NCBI GenBank assembly: GCA_037444575.1
Contig: JBBIME010000004.1
Coordinates: forward strand, 124,001-188,000
Direction of reading: 5' to 3'
DNA: 64,000 nt
Source of the DNA: Bacteriovorax sp037444575
GTDB lineage: Bacteria > Bdellovibrionota > Bacteriovoracia > Bacteriovoracales > Bacteriovoracaceae
A model generated the notes under the pieces. That model had not been told where the DNA came from, made no database searches, and saw only the letters and a program-made list of their open reading frames with translations. A program made the translations under genes and the position numbers. Below are positions 53,445 to 61,228 of the stretch, piece after piece; the stretch's first letter is position 1, and each line of letters begins with the position of its first letter.

Positions 53445-53909
53445 CTACAGCTCATTACAAGCACCCCCCAATACAAGGTGCTCGTAACCACACTTCATGG
53501 TGAGTTCATCACCAGGCTTTATTCCAAAAACTTCTTTTGCATTTTGTTTTATATTTTGAATTTTAACAGTTCGATCAAATGTTTTATTAAAGCCCTTCCA
53601 GCATCCATCATCATATGGCTCTGTTACTTCGTTTGAGTCAACTACATCTGAGAAAATAATTAACTCAGCACCGGTGATCATATCTTCCCCTTCTCCCTCT
53701 TTTCCGGGAAGGTAAACTTCGGGCTCAGTTCCTAGTTCAGCAGGAAGATCTCCAGTGAGAACTGCATGAAAGCCTTCCCAATAATCTCTTTTATAGAGAC
53801 CGTTCTCTCCTCTTTTTGAATTAAAAGAACAATGCTCTTGAAAGTAGTTATGCTTCGAGAAAGCCTGAGAGGAGAATGCCAAAGTGAGAATAAGTAAAAG
53901 TGTCTTCAT
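53445..53909 (-). CDS. Small exported protein of unknown function
   Basis: Protein of 154 residues with signal MKTLLLILTLAFSSQAFS. The mature part is acidic with four cysteines (HCSFN, GCWKG, MKCGYE, GACNEL), fit for two disulphides, and tryptophan-containing segments. No family recognised. Single-gene unit with its own terminator. Confidence 0.55.
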   Translation of the reverse strand: MKTLLLILTLAFSSQAFSKHNYFQEHCSFNSKRGENGLYKRDYWEGFHAVLTGDLPAELGTEPEVYLPGKEGEGEDMITGAELIIFSDVVDSNEVTEPYDDGCWKGFNKTFDRTVKIQNIKQNAKEVFGIKPGDELTMKCGYEHLVLGGACNEL

Positions 53910-53999
53910 TTATTAATTCCCTGTTAAGATCTCGGGGAATAAACATCAGAAGAGATGAATAAAACAAATACAGAATTTATTTTTACAATTAGAAAAATG

Positions 54000-54956
54000 C
54001 TATTGATGGTCCTTCAAATTAACCCAAGTCACCTCATGCTTATTACAAGAGAGGTGAATAATTCGTGAACCTGGAATCGCTTTTAATTTGAACATGGTCT
54101 CAAAATCAGTTGGTGCTTGAAACTTAATGGTGCAGGCAAAGTTATCAACCAATCCAGAGTCGCGCCATCGTGTAACTAACTCATGAAGTTTATCGGGATA
54201 ACAGATGATATCTGAAAAAAACCAATCCAATTTACCTATGTGCTGGGGTCTAAGTCCAAAAGCGCTTTCTTGTCTAAACTCTATTCTAGGAAGAGCTGCA
54301 ATCTTAGGATCAAGAGGAGCTTTATCAACACTCACGACTTCACAGCCAATGGTCTGAAGAACCCAAGTCCAACCACCTGGACAACTGCCAACATCAATCA
54401 CTCGCTGACCAGCAATGGGCTTAATCTTATAGAGAGTAAATAGCTCCCATAATTTTAAATAGGCCCTTGAAGGTGGATTAATTTTATCTTCGTTAAAATG
54501 AATTTCCCCAAAAGGAAGCGGGCATTGCGTGCGATTCGACACAAGCATTTCCGTTTCTGAGAGCAGAGAAAAAACACCAATTGTCGAATCAGGGATCGGA
54601 TCTAGAAAATTATAGCGTTTTATTTTAACTGAAGGGACTTTCTCTAAAATAAGTTCAGCACGACGATGATTGTTTATTGAAAAATGACTCCAGCGCCCAC
54701 CTCTTTTGCGGAGCGCTTCTGCAGCATTAGAGATCGAGCTGTACTCAACTCGTTCAACATCATGCCAAGTGTCTTGAGCAAAGACCACATCTTGGGCCTC
54801 TCCCTCACATAAAACCAGGCGCCCATACGTTTCAAGTACAGTTATTCCCAGAAGAGATAACTCAACCTTTAAATCTGATTCGAAATCAGGAGGGGCTAAA
54901 TAGCCCGTACATTTGCTTTGACCCATACGTACTAAAATTGATACCATAGGAGCCAT
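54000..54956 (-). CDS. RlmM-like 23S rRNA 2'-O-ribose methyltransferase
   Basis: Protein of 318 residues similar to RlmM (Cm2498 of 23S rRNA). A THUMP-like N-terminal part (about 1-150) is followed by an RrmJ/FtsJ-like domain: VIDVGSCPGGWTWVLQTIG near 188 as the SAM site, VVSVDKAPLDPKI as motif II, and a K-D-K-type active site likely made from the Asp in DWFFSDIICYP and the Lys in CTIKFQAP. The first ATG at 54956 has no Shine-Dalgarno sequence and lies one base from the divergent start at 54958; the ATG at 54947 is possible too. Confidence 0.78.
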   Translation of the reverse strand: MAPMVSILVRMGQSKCTGYLAPPDFESDLKVELSLLGITVLETYGRLVLCEGEAQDVVFAQDTWHDVERVEYSSISNAAEALRKRGGRWSHFSINNHRRAELILEKVPSVKIKRYNFLDPIPDSTIGVFSLLSETEMLVSNRTQCPLPFGEIHFNEDKINPPSRAYLKLWELFTLYKIKPIAGQRVIDVGSCPGGWTWVLQTIGCEVVSVDKAPLDPKIAALPRIEFRQESAFGLRPQHIGKLDWFFSDIICYPDKLHELVTRWRDSGLVDNFACTIKFQAPTDFETMFKLKAIPGSRIIHLSCNKHEVTWVNLKDHQ

Positions 54957-54957
54957 T

Positions 54958-55704
54958 ATGAGTAAAAAGTTTAATCGCGAAAGTGAAACAAAAATCTATG
55001 GGGAAAACGCCTGTTTAACCCTCTTCAATAAGCGCCCTGAAGATATCATTCAAGTTTTTTTGACTAAGGAAAAACTAAAAAAGTTTTCTGCCATCACAAA
55101 ATACTGTGCACAAAATAAAAAAGCTTACCATCTTGTGACTCGCGAAGAACTGGATCAAATGACCAAAGCGACTCATCACGAAGATATCTGTATGGTAATT
55201 AGAAAATCTAATTCGCGGACACTGGAAGAATACCTGCGCGCATTGCCCACTAAATCTCTTTTAATTGCACTTGAAAATGTCTCAAATCCTCATAATGTTG
55301 GGGCCATTTTAAGAAGTGCTGCTCACTTTGGGGCCAATGGCCTCATACTGCCAGAGAGAAAGGCAGCTAGTTCAGCAGCTGCTATCAGAACATCTGAGGG
55401 AGGATCAGAATTTGTCGAAGTCTTCGAAGCTAGTGACTTCAAAAAAACAATGGCACTCCTTAAAAAAAATGGATTTCAAATACTCACAACATCTTCACAT
55501 GCTAAAAAAAATTTATATGATTTAAAGTGGGAAAATAAAGTTGTGATTCTTTTTGGAGAAGAAGCTACTGGACTCTCCAAAGATGCACTCTCTCTCGGTG
55601 AAACAATAAAAATTCCTGGAACAGATAAAGTCGAAAGTTTAAACGTCTCAGTCGCTGCAGCAGTTATACTTTCTGATTATTATCAAAAGGTCCAAAAAAA
55701 ATAG
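54958..55704 (+). CDS. TrmH/RlmB-family (SPOUT) RNA 2'-O-methyltransferase
   Basis: SPOUT methyltransferase of 248 residues. An N-terminal substrate-binding domain (IYGENACLTLFNKRPEDIIQ onward) is followed by the SpoU catalytic domain with its three motifs: LENVSNPHNVGAILRSA near 100, ILFGEEATGLS near 196 and KVESLNVSVAAAVILSDYY near 221, which form the knotted SAM site. It resembles RlmB/TrmH; the target may be 23S rRNA or tRNA. Its ribosome-binding site (TAGGAG) lies inside the first codons of the divergent RlmM-like gene. It leads the unit with gpmI and pfkA. Confidence 0.87.
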   Translation: MSKKFNRESETKIYGENACLTLFNKRPEDIIQVFLTKEKLKKFSAITKYCAQNKKAYHLVTREELDQMTKATHHEDICMVIRKSNSRTLEEYLRALPTKSLLIALENVSNPHNVGAILRSAAHFGANGLILPERKAASSAAAIRTSEGGSEFVEVFEASDFKKTMALLKKNGFQILTTSSHAKKNLYDLKWENKVVILFGEEATGLSKDALSLGETIKIPGTDKVESLNVSVAAAVILSDYYQKVQKK

Positions 55705-55712
55705 GAAGCTAA

Positions 55713-57245
55713 ATGAAATCGCTCCACGCTTTAAATAAAAGAGTTCTTCTTTGTATCCTTGATGGATTTGGTATCAATCCCAAGGATAACAAGAACGCTA
55801 TTCTTCACGCCAAAAAGCCTAATATAGACTCCTTGTTTGCCAACTATCCGATGACCACTATTGAAGCGGGCGGGTTAATCGTTGGTCTTCCAAAAGGTGT
55901 TGCAGGAAATTCTGAAGTGGGCCACATGAATCTGGGCGCTGGAAAATCTGTCAGACAAGATCTTGTTCGAATCAATGAAGCTATTTCAAACAACACTCTT
56001 AAAGAGATGAGTGAATTAAAAAAACTTATTGCTTTTGCAAAAGCACACTCTAATCGCATTCATTTGATGGGGCTTCTTTCTGATGGTGGAGTTCACTCAC
56101 ACATTGATCACTTAAAAGAATTGGTTAAAATTTTATCTTCCGAAGGAATTGAGCTTTGCTTGCACGCTTTCATGGATGGAAGAGACACTGCCCGCGATGT
56201 CGGATACAAATACGTTGAAGAGATGATGAAAATTCCAGAGATCAAGTTTGCCTCTATGCAAGGGCGATCGATTGGAATGGATCGCGATAGAAGATGGAAT
56301 AAAATTAAATCTTGTTATGATTGTTTTATCGGCGCTGGAAAGACAACATCGTTATCTCCTCTTGAATACATCAAAGAAGAATACAAAGCGGAACGCTATG
56401 ATGAATTCATCGATCCAGTCCTCTTTGATAAAAATTTAGCAATGAAATCTGATGATGCCGTTTTCTTTTTTAATTTTAGACCTGATCGCGCTATTCAAAT
56501 TTCTCTTGCTCTTGCTGATAAAAAATTTAATGAATTTAATGTACCTGTTCGCCCAGGATATTTTCTGTGTATGACTCCTTATGTGACAGATTATGTAAAT
56601 CTCCCTATTCTTTTTGATAAAGAAAAAATCCCTGGAACATTGTCAGAATACGTATCAGGTCTTGGATTAAAGCAATTCAAAATTGCTGAGACTGAAAAGT
56701 ACGCTCATGTTACCTATTTTTTTAATGGTGGAGAAAAGACGCCTTTTCCAGGCGAAGAGCAAGTTCTCATTCCATCTAATCGCGAGATCGCGACCTACGA
56801 TTTAAAACCAGAAATGAGTGCTTATTTGGTTCTAGAAAGATTGGAGAAAGCACTTACTGATCATTCAATCAGTTTATATGTAGTCAATTTTGCCAACTCA
56901 GATATGGTTGGCCACACTGGAAATTTTGAAGCAGCTGTAAAAGCAATTGAAACACTTGATGCTTGTGTTGCTAGCTTAATGAAAGCTTGTGAGCTTGAAG
57001 GTGTTACAATGATCGTTACAGCTGACCATGGAAACTCTGATCAAATGGCCTATGAAAATGGCGATATTCATACATCACACACTGAGGCACCTGTGCCTTT
57101 TTGTGTTTTTGATCCTAAACTAAAGGGTGAATCTCTTGAGAAGTCTTCCGGAGAATTAGGACTAAGAGATGTTGCTCCAACAATTTTAAATATTATGGGT
57201 ATAGAAAAAGCTCCAAACTTTGAAGGTGTGAGCATTTTTAAATAG
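55713..57245 (+). CDS. gpmI: 2,3-bisphosphoglycerate-independent phosphoglycerate mutase
   Basis: Glycolytic enzyme of 510 residues interconverting 3- and 2-phosphoglycerate with two manganese ions. Catalytic Ser67 is in AGNSEVGHMNLGAG; D17 in LCILDGFG is a metal ligand; FMDGRDTA near 150, FNFRPDRA near 258, FANSDMVGHTGN near 395 and TADHGNSDQM near 432 are all intact. Eight bases follow the SPOUT methyltransferase stop, and eight precede pfkA, so all three are co-transcribed. Confidence 0.97.
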   Translation: MKSLHALNKRVLLCILDGFGINPKDNKNAILHAKKPNIDSLFANYPMTTIEAGGLIVGLPKGVAGNSEVGHMNLGAGKSVRQDLVRINEAISNNTLKEMSELKKLIAFAKAHSNRIHLMGLLSDGGVHSHIDHLKELVKILSSEGIELCLHAFMDGRDTARDVGYKYVEEMMKIPEIKFASMQGRSIGMDRDRRWNKIKSCYDCFIGAGKTTSLSPLEYIKEEYKAERYDEFIDPVLFDKNLAMKSDDAVFFFNFRPDRAIQISLALADKKFNEFNVPVRPGYFLCMTPYVTDYVNLPILFDKEKIPGTLSEYVSGLGLKQFKIAETEKYAHVTYFFNGGEKTPFPGEEQVLIPSNREIATYDLKPEMSAYLVLERLEKALTDHSISLYVVNFANSDMVGHTGNFEAAVKAIETLDACVASLMKACELEGVTMIVTADHGNSDQMAYENGDIHTSHTEAPVPFCVFDPKLKGESLEKSSGELGLRDVAPTILNIMGIEKAPNFEGVSIFK

Positions 57246-57253
57246 GATGAGTT

Positions 57254-58231
57254 ATGAGTGAAGTAAAGCGTGTTGCAGTTTTATGTAGTGGTGGAGATAG
57301 TCCTGGTATGAATTGCGCTATCAGAGCAGTTGTTCGTACAGGAATTGGAGCAGGCCTTGAGGTCTATGGCATTCAGAAAGGTTATGCCGGTTTACTCGAA
57401 GGCAATATTAGAGAGCTTCAAGTTTCTTCAGTAGGAAATATTATTCAGCATGGCGGAACAATTCTTCAAACTTCTCGCTGTCCAGAATTCATGACAGCAG
57501 AAGGAAGAAAAGAAGCTGCTAATTTACTTCGAAGAAAAAAAATTGATGCTTTGATTGTCATTGGAGGAGATGGCTCTTTTAATGGAGCAATGAAACTTAA
57601 TGAAGAACATCAAATACCAGTCGTTGGAATTCCTGGAACAATTGATAATGATATCGATGGAACTGATTACACAATCGGATTTGATACTGCTGTCCAGAAT
57701 GCGGTAGAGGCCGTCGATAAAATTAGAGACACGGCTAACTCTCACGCTAGAACTTTCATTGTTGAGGTCATGGGAAGAAAATCTCCTGCGATTGCTTTAA
57801 AAGTTGGAATTTGCACTGGAGCTGAAAACGTCGTTCTTCCAACAGCTGACATTGATTATGCTAAAATTGCTGGTGATATTGATCGCGGTATCAAGCGCGG
57901 AAAAACTTCATCAATCATTATTGCCGCTGAAGGTGAAGTTGAAGGTATCAGTCATACTATTCAACAAAAACTAAAAGAGAAATTTAATCTTCAAGCTCAT
58001 GTTTGTATTTTGGGACATATCCAACGTGGAGGAAATCCAACGCCGACAGATCGTGTAGTGGCCTCTCAAATGGGCCAGATTGCAATCAAGGCGATACTTG
58101 CTGGTGAACAGGCCAGTGCTACTGTTTACCGACAAGGTAAAGCTACATTAGCTCCTCTTAGAGATTGCTTAAGAAAGAAAAATGAATTTGATCTAAGTGA
58201 AGTTGAACTGTTAACATCGCTATCGATTTAA
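57254..58231 (+). CDS. pfkA: ATP-dependent 6-phosphofructokinase
   Basis: Commits fructose-6-phosphate to glycolysis, 325 residues as usual. CSGGDSPGMN opens the ATP site; IGGDGSFNGA at 103-112 has Gly after the Asp, as in ATP-using rather than pyrophosphate-using enzymes; IPGTIDNDIDGTDYTIGFDT holds the catalytic D131; MGRKSP and GHIQRGGNP bind the sugar phosphate. Its pairing with gpmI makes a small glycolysis cluster. It converges on the S24 repressor gene with 19 bases between. Confidence 0.95.
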   Translation: MSEVKRVAVLCSGGDSPGMNCAIRAVVRTGIGAGLEVYGIQKGYAGLLEGNIRELQVSSVGNIIQHGGTILQTSRCPEFMTAEGRKEAANLLRRKKIDALIVIGGDGSFNGAMKLNEEHQIPVVGIPGTIDNDIDGTDYTIGFDTAVQNAVEAVDKIRDTANSHARTFIVEVMGRKSPAIALKVGICTGAENVVLPTADIDYAKIAGDIDRGIKRGKTSSIIIAAEGEVEGISHTIQQKLKEKFNLQAHVCILGHIQRGGNPTPTDRVVASQMGQIAIKAILAGEQASATVYRQGKATLAPLRDCLRKKNEFDLSEVELLTSLSI

Positions 58232-58250
58232 GCGAAGAATTAAAACAGCT

Positions 58251-58895
58251 TTAATTAAATGACCTCAAGAGGCCGACGAGGATGCCGCAAATTAAAATTT
58301 GTTGCCCATCGCCTAATTGAGTTTCTTTAAAAAGTGGATTATCTGGAATAAGGCGAAGTTCTTTTGAATTTTTAAAATAACGTTTCACTGTAAAATCATT
58401 GTCAATTTGAGCAAGAACGATATCGTTATTTTTTGCTTTAGAAGCAAGCTCGATAACTAGCATATCCCCATCCATGATTGTGGGAGCCATTGATTCCCCT
58501 GTAGCTTTTACAAAAAAAGTTTTCTTGGGGTGATGAATAAGAAAATCATCAAGTGATATTTCTTTTTCGATTTTATAATCTTCAGTTACAGGAAGGCCAC
58601 ATGACACAGCTGTTCCCATAAATGGGAAGCGTAGTTTTTCTTTCTTTTCTTGATGACTCAAAACTTCCAACTTTTTTCCATTTTCAGCCATAGAAAGAAG
58701 CACCGTTGGTGTAATTGAAAGGGCTTCAGCAAGTCTTGTGAGGGTTGTGAGAGTTGGAGCTTTAATATTTCTTTCCAACATTGAGATATAAGTGCGATCA
58801 AGTTCACTTTCGAGAGCTAGATCTTCTTGGCTAAGACCGACTCTCTGACGATATTCCTTTAGGGCCAATCCGAAATTTAGATTTATCTTGCTCAT
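58251..58895 (-). CDS. CI/LexA-type repressor with self-cleaving S24 peptidase domain
   Basis: Regulator of 214 residues from the ATG at 58895; the longer frame from 58994 adds residues unlike a helix-turn-helix start. HTH_3 domain: EYRQRVGLSQEDLALESELD and RTYISMLERNIKAPT (about 14-50). The S24 domain has a Cys-Gly cleavage site (C99-G100 in AVSCGLP), catalytic S135 in TGESMAPTI and K171 in DFTVKRYF. All residues for self-cleavage are present, so it is probably inactivated by RecA during DNA damage or a similar signal. No phage genes are nearby. It faces the response regulator gene across about 150 bases with two palindromes. Confidence 0.87.
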   Translation of the reverse strand: MSKINLNFGLALKEYRQRVGLSQEDLALESELDRTYISMLERNIKAPTLTTLTRLAEALSITPTVLLSMAENGKKLEVLSHQEKKEKLRFPFMGTAVSCGLPVTEDYKIEKEISLDDFLIHHPKKTFFVKATGESMAPTIMDGDMLVIELASKAKNNDIVLAQIDNDFTVKRYFKNSKELRLIPDNPLFKETQLGDGQQILICGILVGLLRSFN

Positions 58896-58910
58896 AAAAA
58901 CATTATGAGC
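58890..58910 (-). promoter_or_regulatory. Palindromic operator candidate over the repressor start codon
   Basis: GCTCATAA (58890-58897), five-base spacer, TTATGAGC (58903-58910). The left arm includes the ATG of the S24 repressor gene. Such a perfect 8-5-8 palindrome fits a dimeric HTH repressor binding its own gene, or an mRNA hairpin closing the start codon. Confidence 0.5.
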
Positions 58911-58972
58911 TTTCTGACGACTTAAGATCCACGGACTAAAGTATACAAAAAACACACTAGACCTATTTATTA

Positions 58973-58983
58973 ATACATTGTAT
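58973..58983. promoter_or_regulatory. Palindrome in the repressor/response-regulator divergent region
   Basis: ATACA-T-TGTAT is a perfect 11-base palindrome; GTATAC also occurs at 58941-58946 and 58980-58985. Both sites lie between the divergent genes and overlap TATACT-like -10 candidates, so they may be operators for either gene. Confidence 0.35.
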
Positions 58984-59043
58984 ACTATAGTCATCTTTAG
59001 TTATTAAATGGTCGCTTGTGCTGCACCTATTAAAGGATCAAGT

Positions 59044-59421
59044 ATGAAGAATGTTTTGATTGTTGATGATAGTTTAATGGCCCAAGAAATCATTTCTAGC
59101 GAACTGAGAGATTCGTTTAGAGTTAAAATTATATTGGCCTCTGATACCACAGAGGCTTTGTCCATATTGGCAAATAATATAATTGATCTTGTCATTTGCG
59201 ACTTCGAAATGCCCGATGGTAATGGGGATATTGTTTTAAATTATGTAAGAAATAATGATCTATCAATGCCGTTTATTTTTTTTACTGGAAATTTTGAATT
59301 AAATTTACCGATCCAAAAGCCTTTAATAGAAATTGTTAATGATAAAAATTATGGACAATTATTCAGCGTAATATGCAGGCTTGAGTTATGTGAAAAGCGT
59401 GATCATGCTATGCCGAATTAA
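59044..59421 (+). CDS. Single-domain response regulator
   Basis: CheY-like receiver of 125 residues, starting at 59044 with AAAGGA upstream; the frame from 59008 adds 12 unlikely residues. Phospho-acceptor D53 in VICDFEMPDGNG, acidic pair D8-D9 in IVDDS, T81 in FFTGN and K92 in IQKP are all in place. There is no output domain, so it must act by protein contact or phospho-relay. The partner kinase is not adjacent. Its stop overlaps the convergent brnA stop by four bases. Confidence 0.87.
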   Translation: MKNVLIVDDSLMAQEIISSELRDSFRVKIILASDTTEALSILANNIIDLVICDFEMPDGNGDIVLNYVRNNDLSMPFIFFTGNFELNLPIQKPLIEIVNDKNYGQLFSVICRLELCEKRDHAMPN

Positions 59422-59642
59422 GAAGCTTTTCTCCAAGTTGTCTTGGGTATTAATTTTTTATCTTTGCAGTGCCTAAGAAAATCATTAAGCAATGTTTGAT
59501 AAGGAATATCCAGTTGTTGGCTTAAATCTTTAAAATACTCGATGATATCAGCATCAAGTCTGATCGTTATTACTCTTTTTAACTTGGTTGTATAAGGATT
59601 TGATCTGAGTTTGGCTTTTTTTAAGTCATATTCTTTTCGCAT
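59418..59642 (-). CDS. brnA: BrnA-like CopG-type antitoxin
   Basis: Antitoxin of 74 residues: a basic N-terminus (MRKEYDLKKAKLRSNPYTTK) that would wrap the toxin, then a ribbon-helix-helix DNA-binding fold (RVITIRLDADIIEYFKDLSQ, IPYQTLLNDFLRHC). Such antitoxins neutralise BrnT and repress their own operon. It follows the toxin gene by 11 bases, with AAGG as ribosome-binding site; toxin-first order is normal for brnTA. Confidence 0.85.
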   Translation of the reverse strand: MRKEYDLKKAKLRSNPYTTKLKRVITIRLDADIIEYFKDLSQQLDIPYQTLLNDFLRHCKDKKLIPKTTWRKAS

Positions 59643-59653
59643 AATTCGACACC

Positions 59654-59944
59654 TTATATGTTTTCAAAATCTCTTTTTTCTTTTTTTGTTGCTTCTCTAG
59701 CACTGATGATTCTAATGATTTCAAATTTCTCCTTATAAGAATGACTTACCAATAGTAACCGATGCTTTTGACTAAAGCCTAAAATGATGTAGCGATCCTC
59801 GTTATGGGAATGATCAGGGTCGTCCATCACTTTTGCTAGAATATCGTAAAAAACACTGACAGCTTCTTCGAAACTGACATTGTGTTTCTCAATGTTTTGA
59901 CCAGCCTTGCGATCATCCCACTCAAAAGTAAATACATCGTACAT
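59654..59944 (-). CDS. brnT: BrnT-family toxin
   Basis: Ribonuclease-like toxin of 96 residues, the normal BrnT size, with a RelE-like fold. Family marks are FEWDDRKAGQNIEKHNVSFE at 7-26 (usually FEWDxxKxxxNxxKHGVSF), FYDILAKVMDD, EDRYIILGFS and the C-terminal EIIRIISAREATKKEKRDFE. BrnT blocks translation by cutting RNA. It begins only three bases after the ComM-type domain gene, so it can be translated from that gene's mRNA as well as from its own promoter. Confidence 0.9.
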   Translation of the reverse strand: MYDVFTFEWDDRKAGQNIEKHNVSFEEAVSVFYDILAKVMDDPDHSHNEDRYIILGFSQKHRLLLVSHSYKEKFEIIRIISAREATKKEKRDFENI

Positions 59945-59947
59945 ACA

Positions 59948-60484
59948 CTACTGCCTTTTGTCAATGAAGCATCCAAGTGATTCCATCAGACCCTCAATTG
60001 GAAGATGGTAATAATCTTCGTACACTTTTGTCGTATTAGGTGCGATTACTTTCAGGGATTGATCATCACTCAGTTTAAAAATTTCTGAAAGCTGCATCTG
60101 TTCATTTTCAGTTAAAGGCAGTGCGGTCACATCGCCTTCTATCGAAATTTTTCCAGAGGCAAAGCAGTCTTCTAATTGTTGAAGTGGAAGATGTCCAGTG
60201 AGACTCCAAAGCATCATCAAGAGCGGTAATTCAAGGTAACGATATTCTTCTTCTTTGAATTTCTTCCCTTCTAACTCTCCTTCCACACAAAGAACAAAGC
60301 GCTTCAGAGGAAACTTCAATTTCTTTTCGCGTGAAAGATAAATAAATTTCTCCTTCATGGATCTGGCATACTTTCCCACGCCTACAATTTCAATTCCTGG
60401 AATTCCATTGGAAGCATAACCAAAAATATCAACTGGACAGTATTGGCCACCGTATGGATAAAGACTTTTCGTTCGCATGTTCAT
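59948..60484 (-). CDS. Stand-alone ComM/ChlI N-terminal domain protein
   Basis: Protein of 178 residues matching only the N-terminal S5-like domain of ComM/YifB Mg-chelatase-like AAA proteins: DIFGYASNGIPGIEIVGVGK (usually xxGLPxFxIVGLP), SMKEKFIYLSREKKLKFPLK, then the RYLELPLLMMLWSLTGHLP part. Full ComM is about 500 residues and has Walker A/B motifs; none follow here, and the stop is clean. The start at 60484 has a GGGAGGAGG ribosome-binding site that is buried in a hairpin. It directly precedes brnT by three bases. ComM acts in branch migration during natural transformation; a lone N-domain has no known role and could regulate a full ComM or be a remnant. Confidence 0.7.
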   Translation of the reverse strand: MNMRTKSLYPYGGQYCPVDIFGYASNGIPGIEIVGVGKYARSMKEKFIYLSREKKLKFPLKRFVLCVEGELEGKKFKEEEYRYLELPLLMMLWSLTGHLPLQQLEDCFASGKISIEGDVTALPLTENEQMQLSEIFKLSDDQSLKVIAPNTTKVYEDYYHLPIEGLMESLGCFIDKRQ

Positions 60485-60534
60485 AGAAACCTCCTCCCTA
60501 AAGTTTTGCAAACTTCGGGAGGAGGAATATTTCT
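60485..60534 (-). promoter_or_regulatory. Shine-Dalgarno-sequestering hairpin upstream of the ComM-domain gene
   Basis: On the minus strand CCTCCTCCC (60525-60517) is perfectly complementary to the Shine-Dalgarno GGGAGGAGG (60498-60490). The stem continues inward (AAGTTT with AAACTT around a three-base loop) and outward (AGAAA with TTTCT) right up to the ATG at 60484. In RNA this should strongly block translation unless opened. Confidence 0.75.
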
Positions 60535-60640
60535 AACTAGATTAAACTTAACAATTCTTTGAAGAATAAGGACAATTTTTGATGAGGTTAAAATCAAATT
60601 TTTTTTAGCAACTGCGAAACCATTGGGGTGATGGCACCTT

Positions 60641-61228
60641 TTAGATTCCCATATCTTTAAAGACTGCGTTTGCTGTCTCGCCCATAGATTTAGCAGCAAG
60701 GGAAGACTTCAAATCTCTTTTTGGAGCAAGTAACACATCTTCATCTTTTTTAACTTCCAGCTGTCCTTTATCCGTCTTAACAGTAACAGCTCCTTCAGAA
60801 ACGTAAAGATAAGAACTATTTTTGCTTTCTTCAATGAAAAAGCGAGTCCCACTCACTGCAAATGTCGCGCGCTTAGTTTTTACACCAAATGTTTCATCTT
60901 TAGTTAATGGCTTAATCACAGAATAAATTTTTCCCTTCATCAATTCGAACAAATAATTTTTAGGATTAAGTACTTTTACTTTTACACTTGCTCCAACAAA
61001 ACGAACGACGTGACCATTTTGAAATTTAACATCGATAAAATCTTTAGCATTGTGAAATGAGATCATCATATTCTCAGCAATCTCTTGCCCTTCTTTGATC
61101 TTTTCTTTGTTCACAAAAGCTGTTCCATGAATTTTAGAAACATTGGCAACGGCCATGAATCCACCTTGAGCGTGAACTGATAAGCTTAAGGCCAAAAACA
61201 ATGAAGCAAAAAACATTTTAATTTTCAT
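60641..61228 (-). CDS. Exported FecR-domain protein
   Basis: Protein of 195 residues with signal MKIKMFFASLFLALSLSVHA. The FecR domain is clear: ANVSKIHGTAFVNKEKIKEG, then VRFVGASVKVKVLNP, LMKGKIYSVIKPL and the diagnostic TKRATFAVSGTRFFIEE near 122-138, followed by SYLYVSEGAVTVKTDKGQ. Classical FecR is membrane-bound with a sigma-factor-controlling N-terminus; this one is simply secreted to the periplasm and no ECF sigma gene is adjacent. Its start overlaps the upstream gene by 11 bases. Confidence 0.85.
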   Translation of the reverse strand: MKIKMFFASLFLALSLSVHAQGGFMAVANVSKIHGTAFVNKEKIKEGQEIAENMMISFHNAKDFIDVKFQNGHVVRFVGASVKVKVLNPKNYLFELMKGKIYSVIKPLTKDETFGVKTKRATFAVSGTRFFIEESKNSSYLYVSEGAVTVKTDKGQLEVKKDEDVLLAPKRDLKSSLAAKSMGETANAVFKDMGI

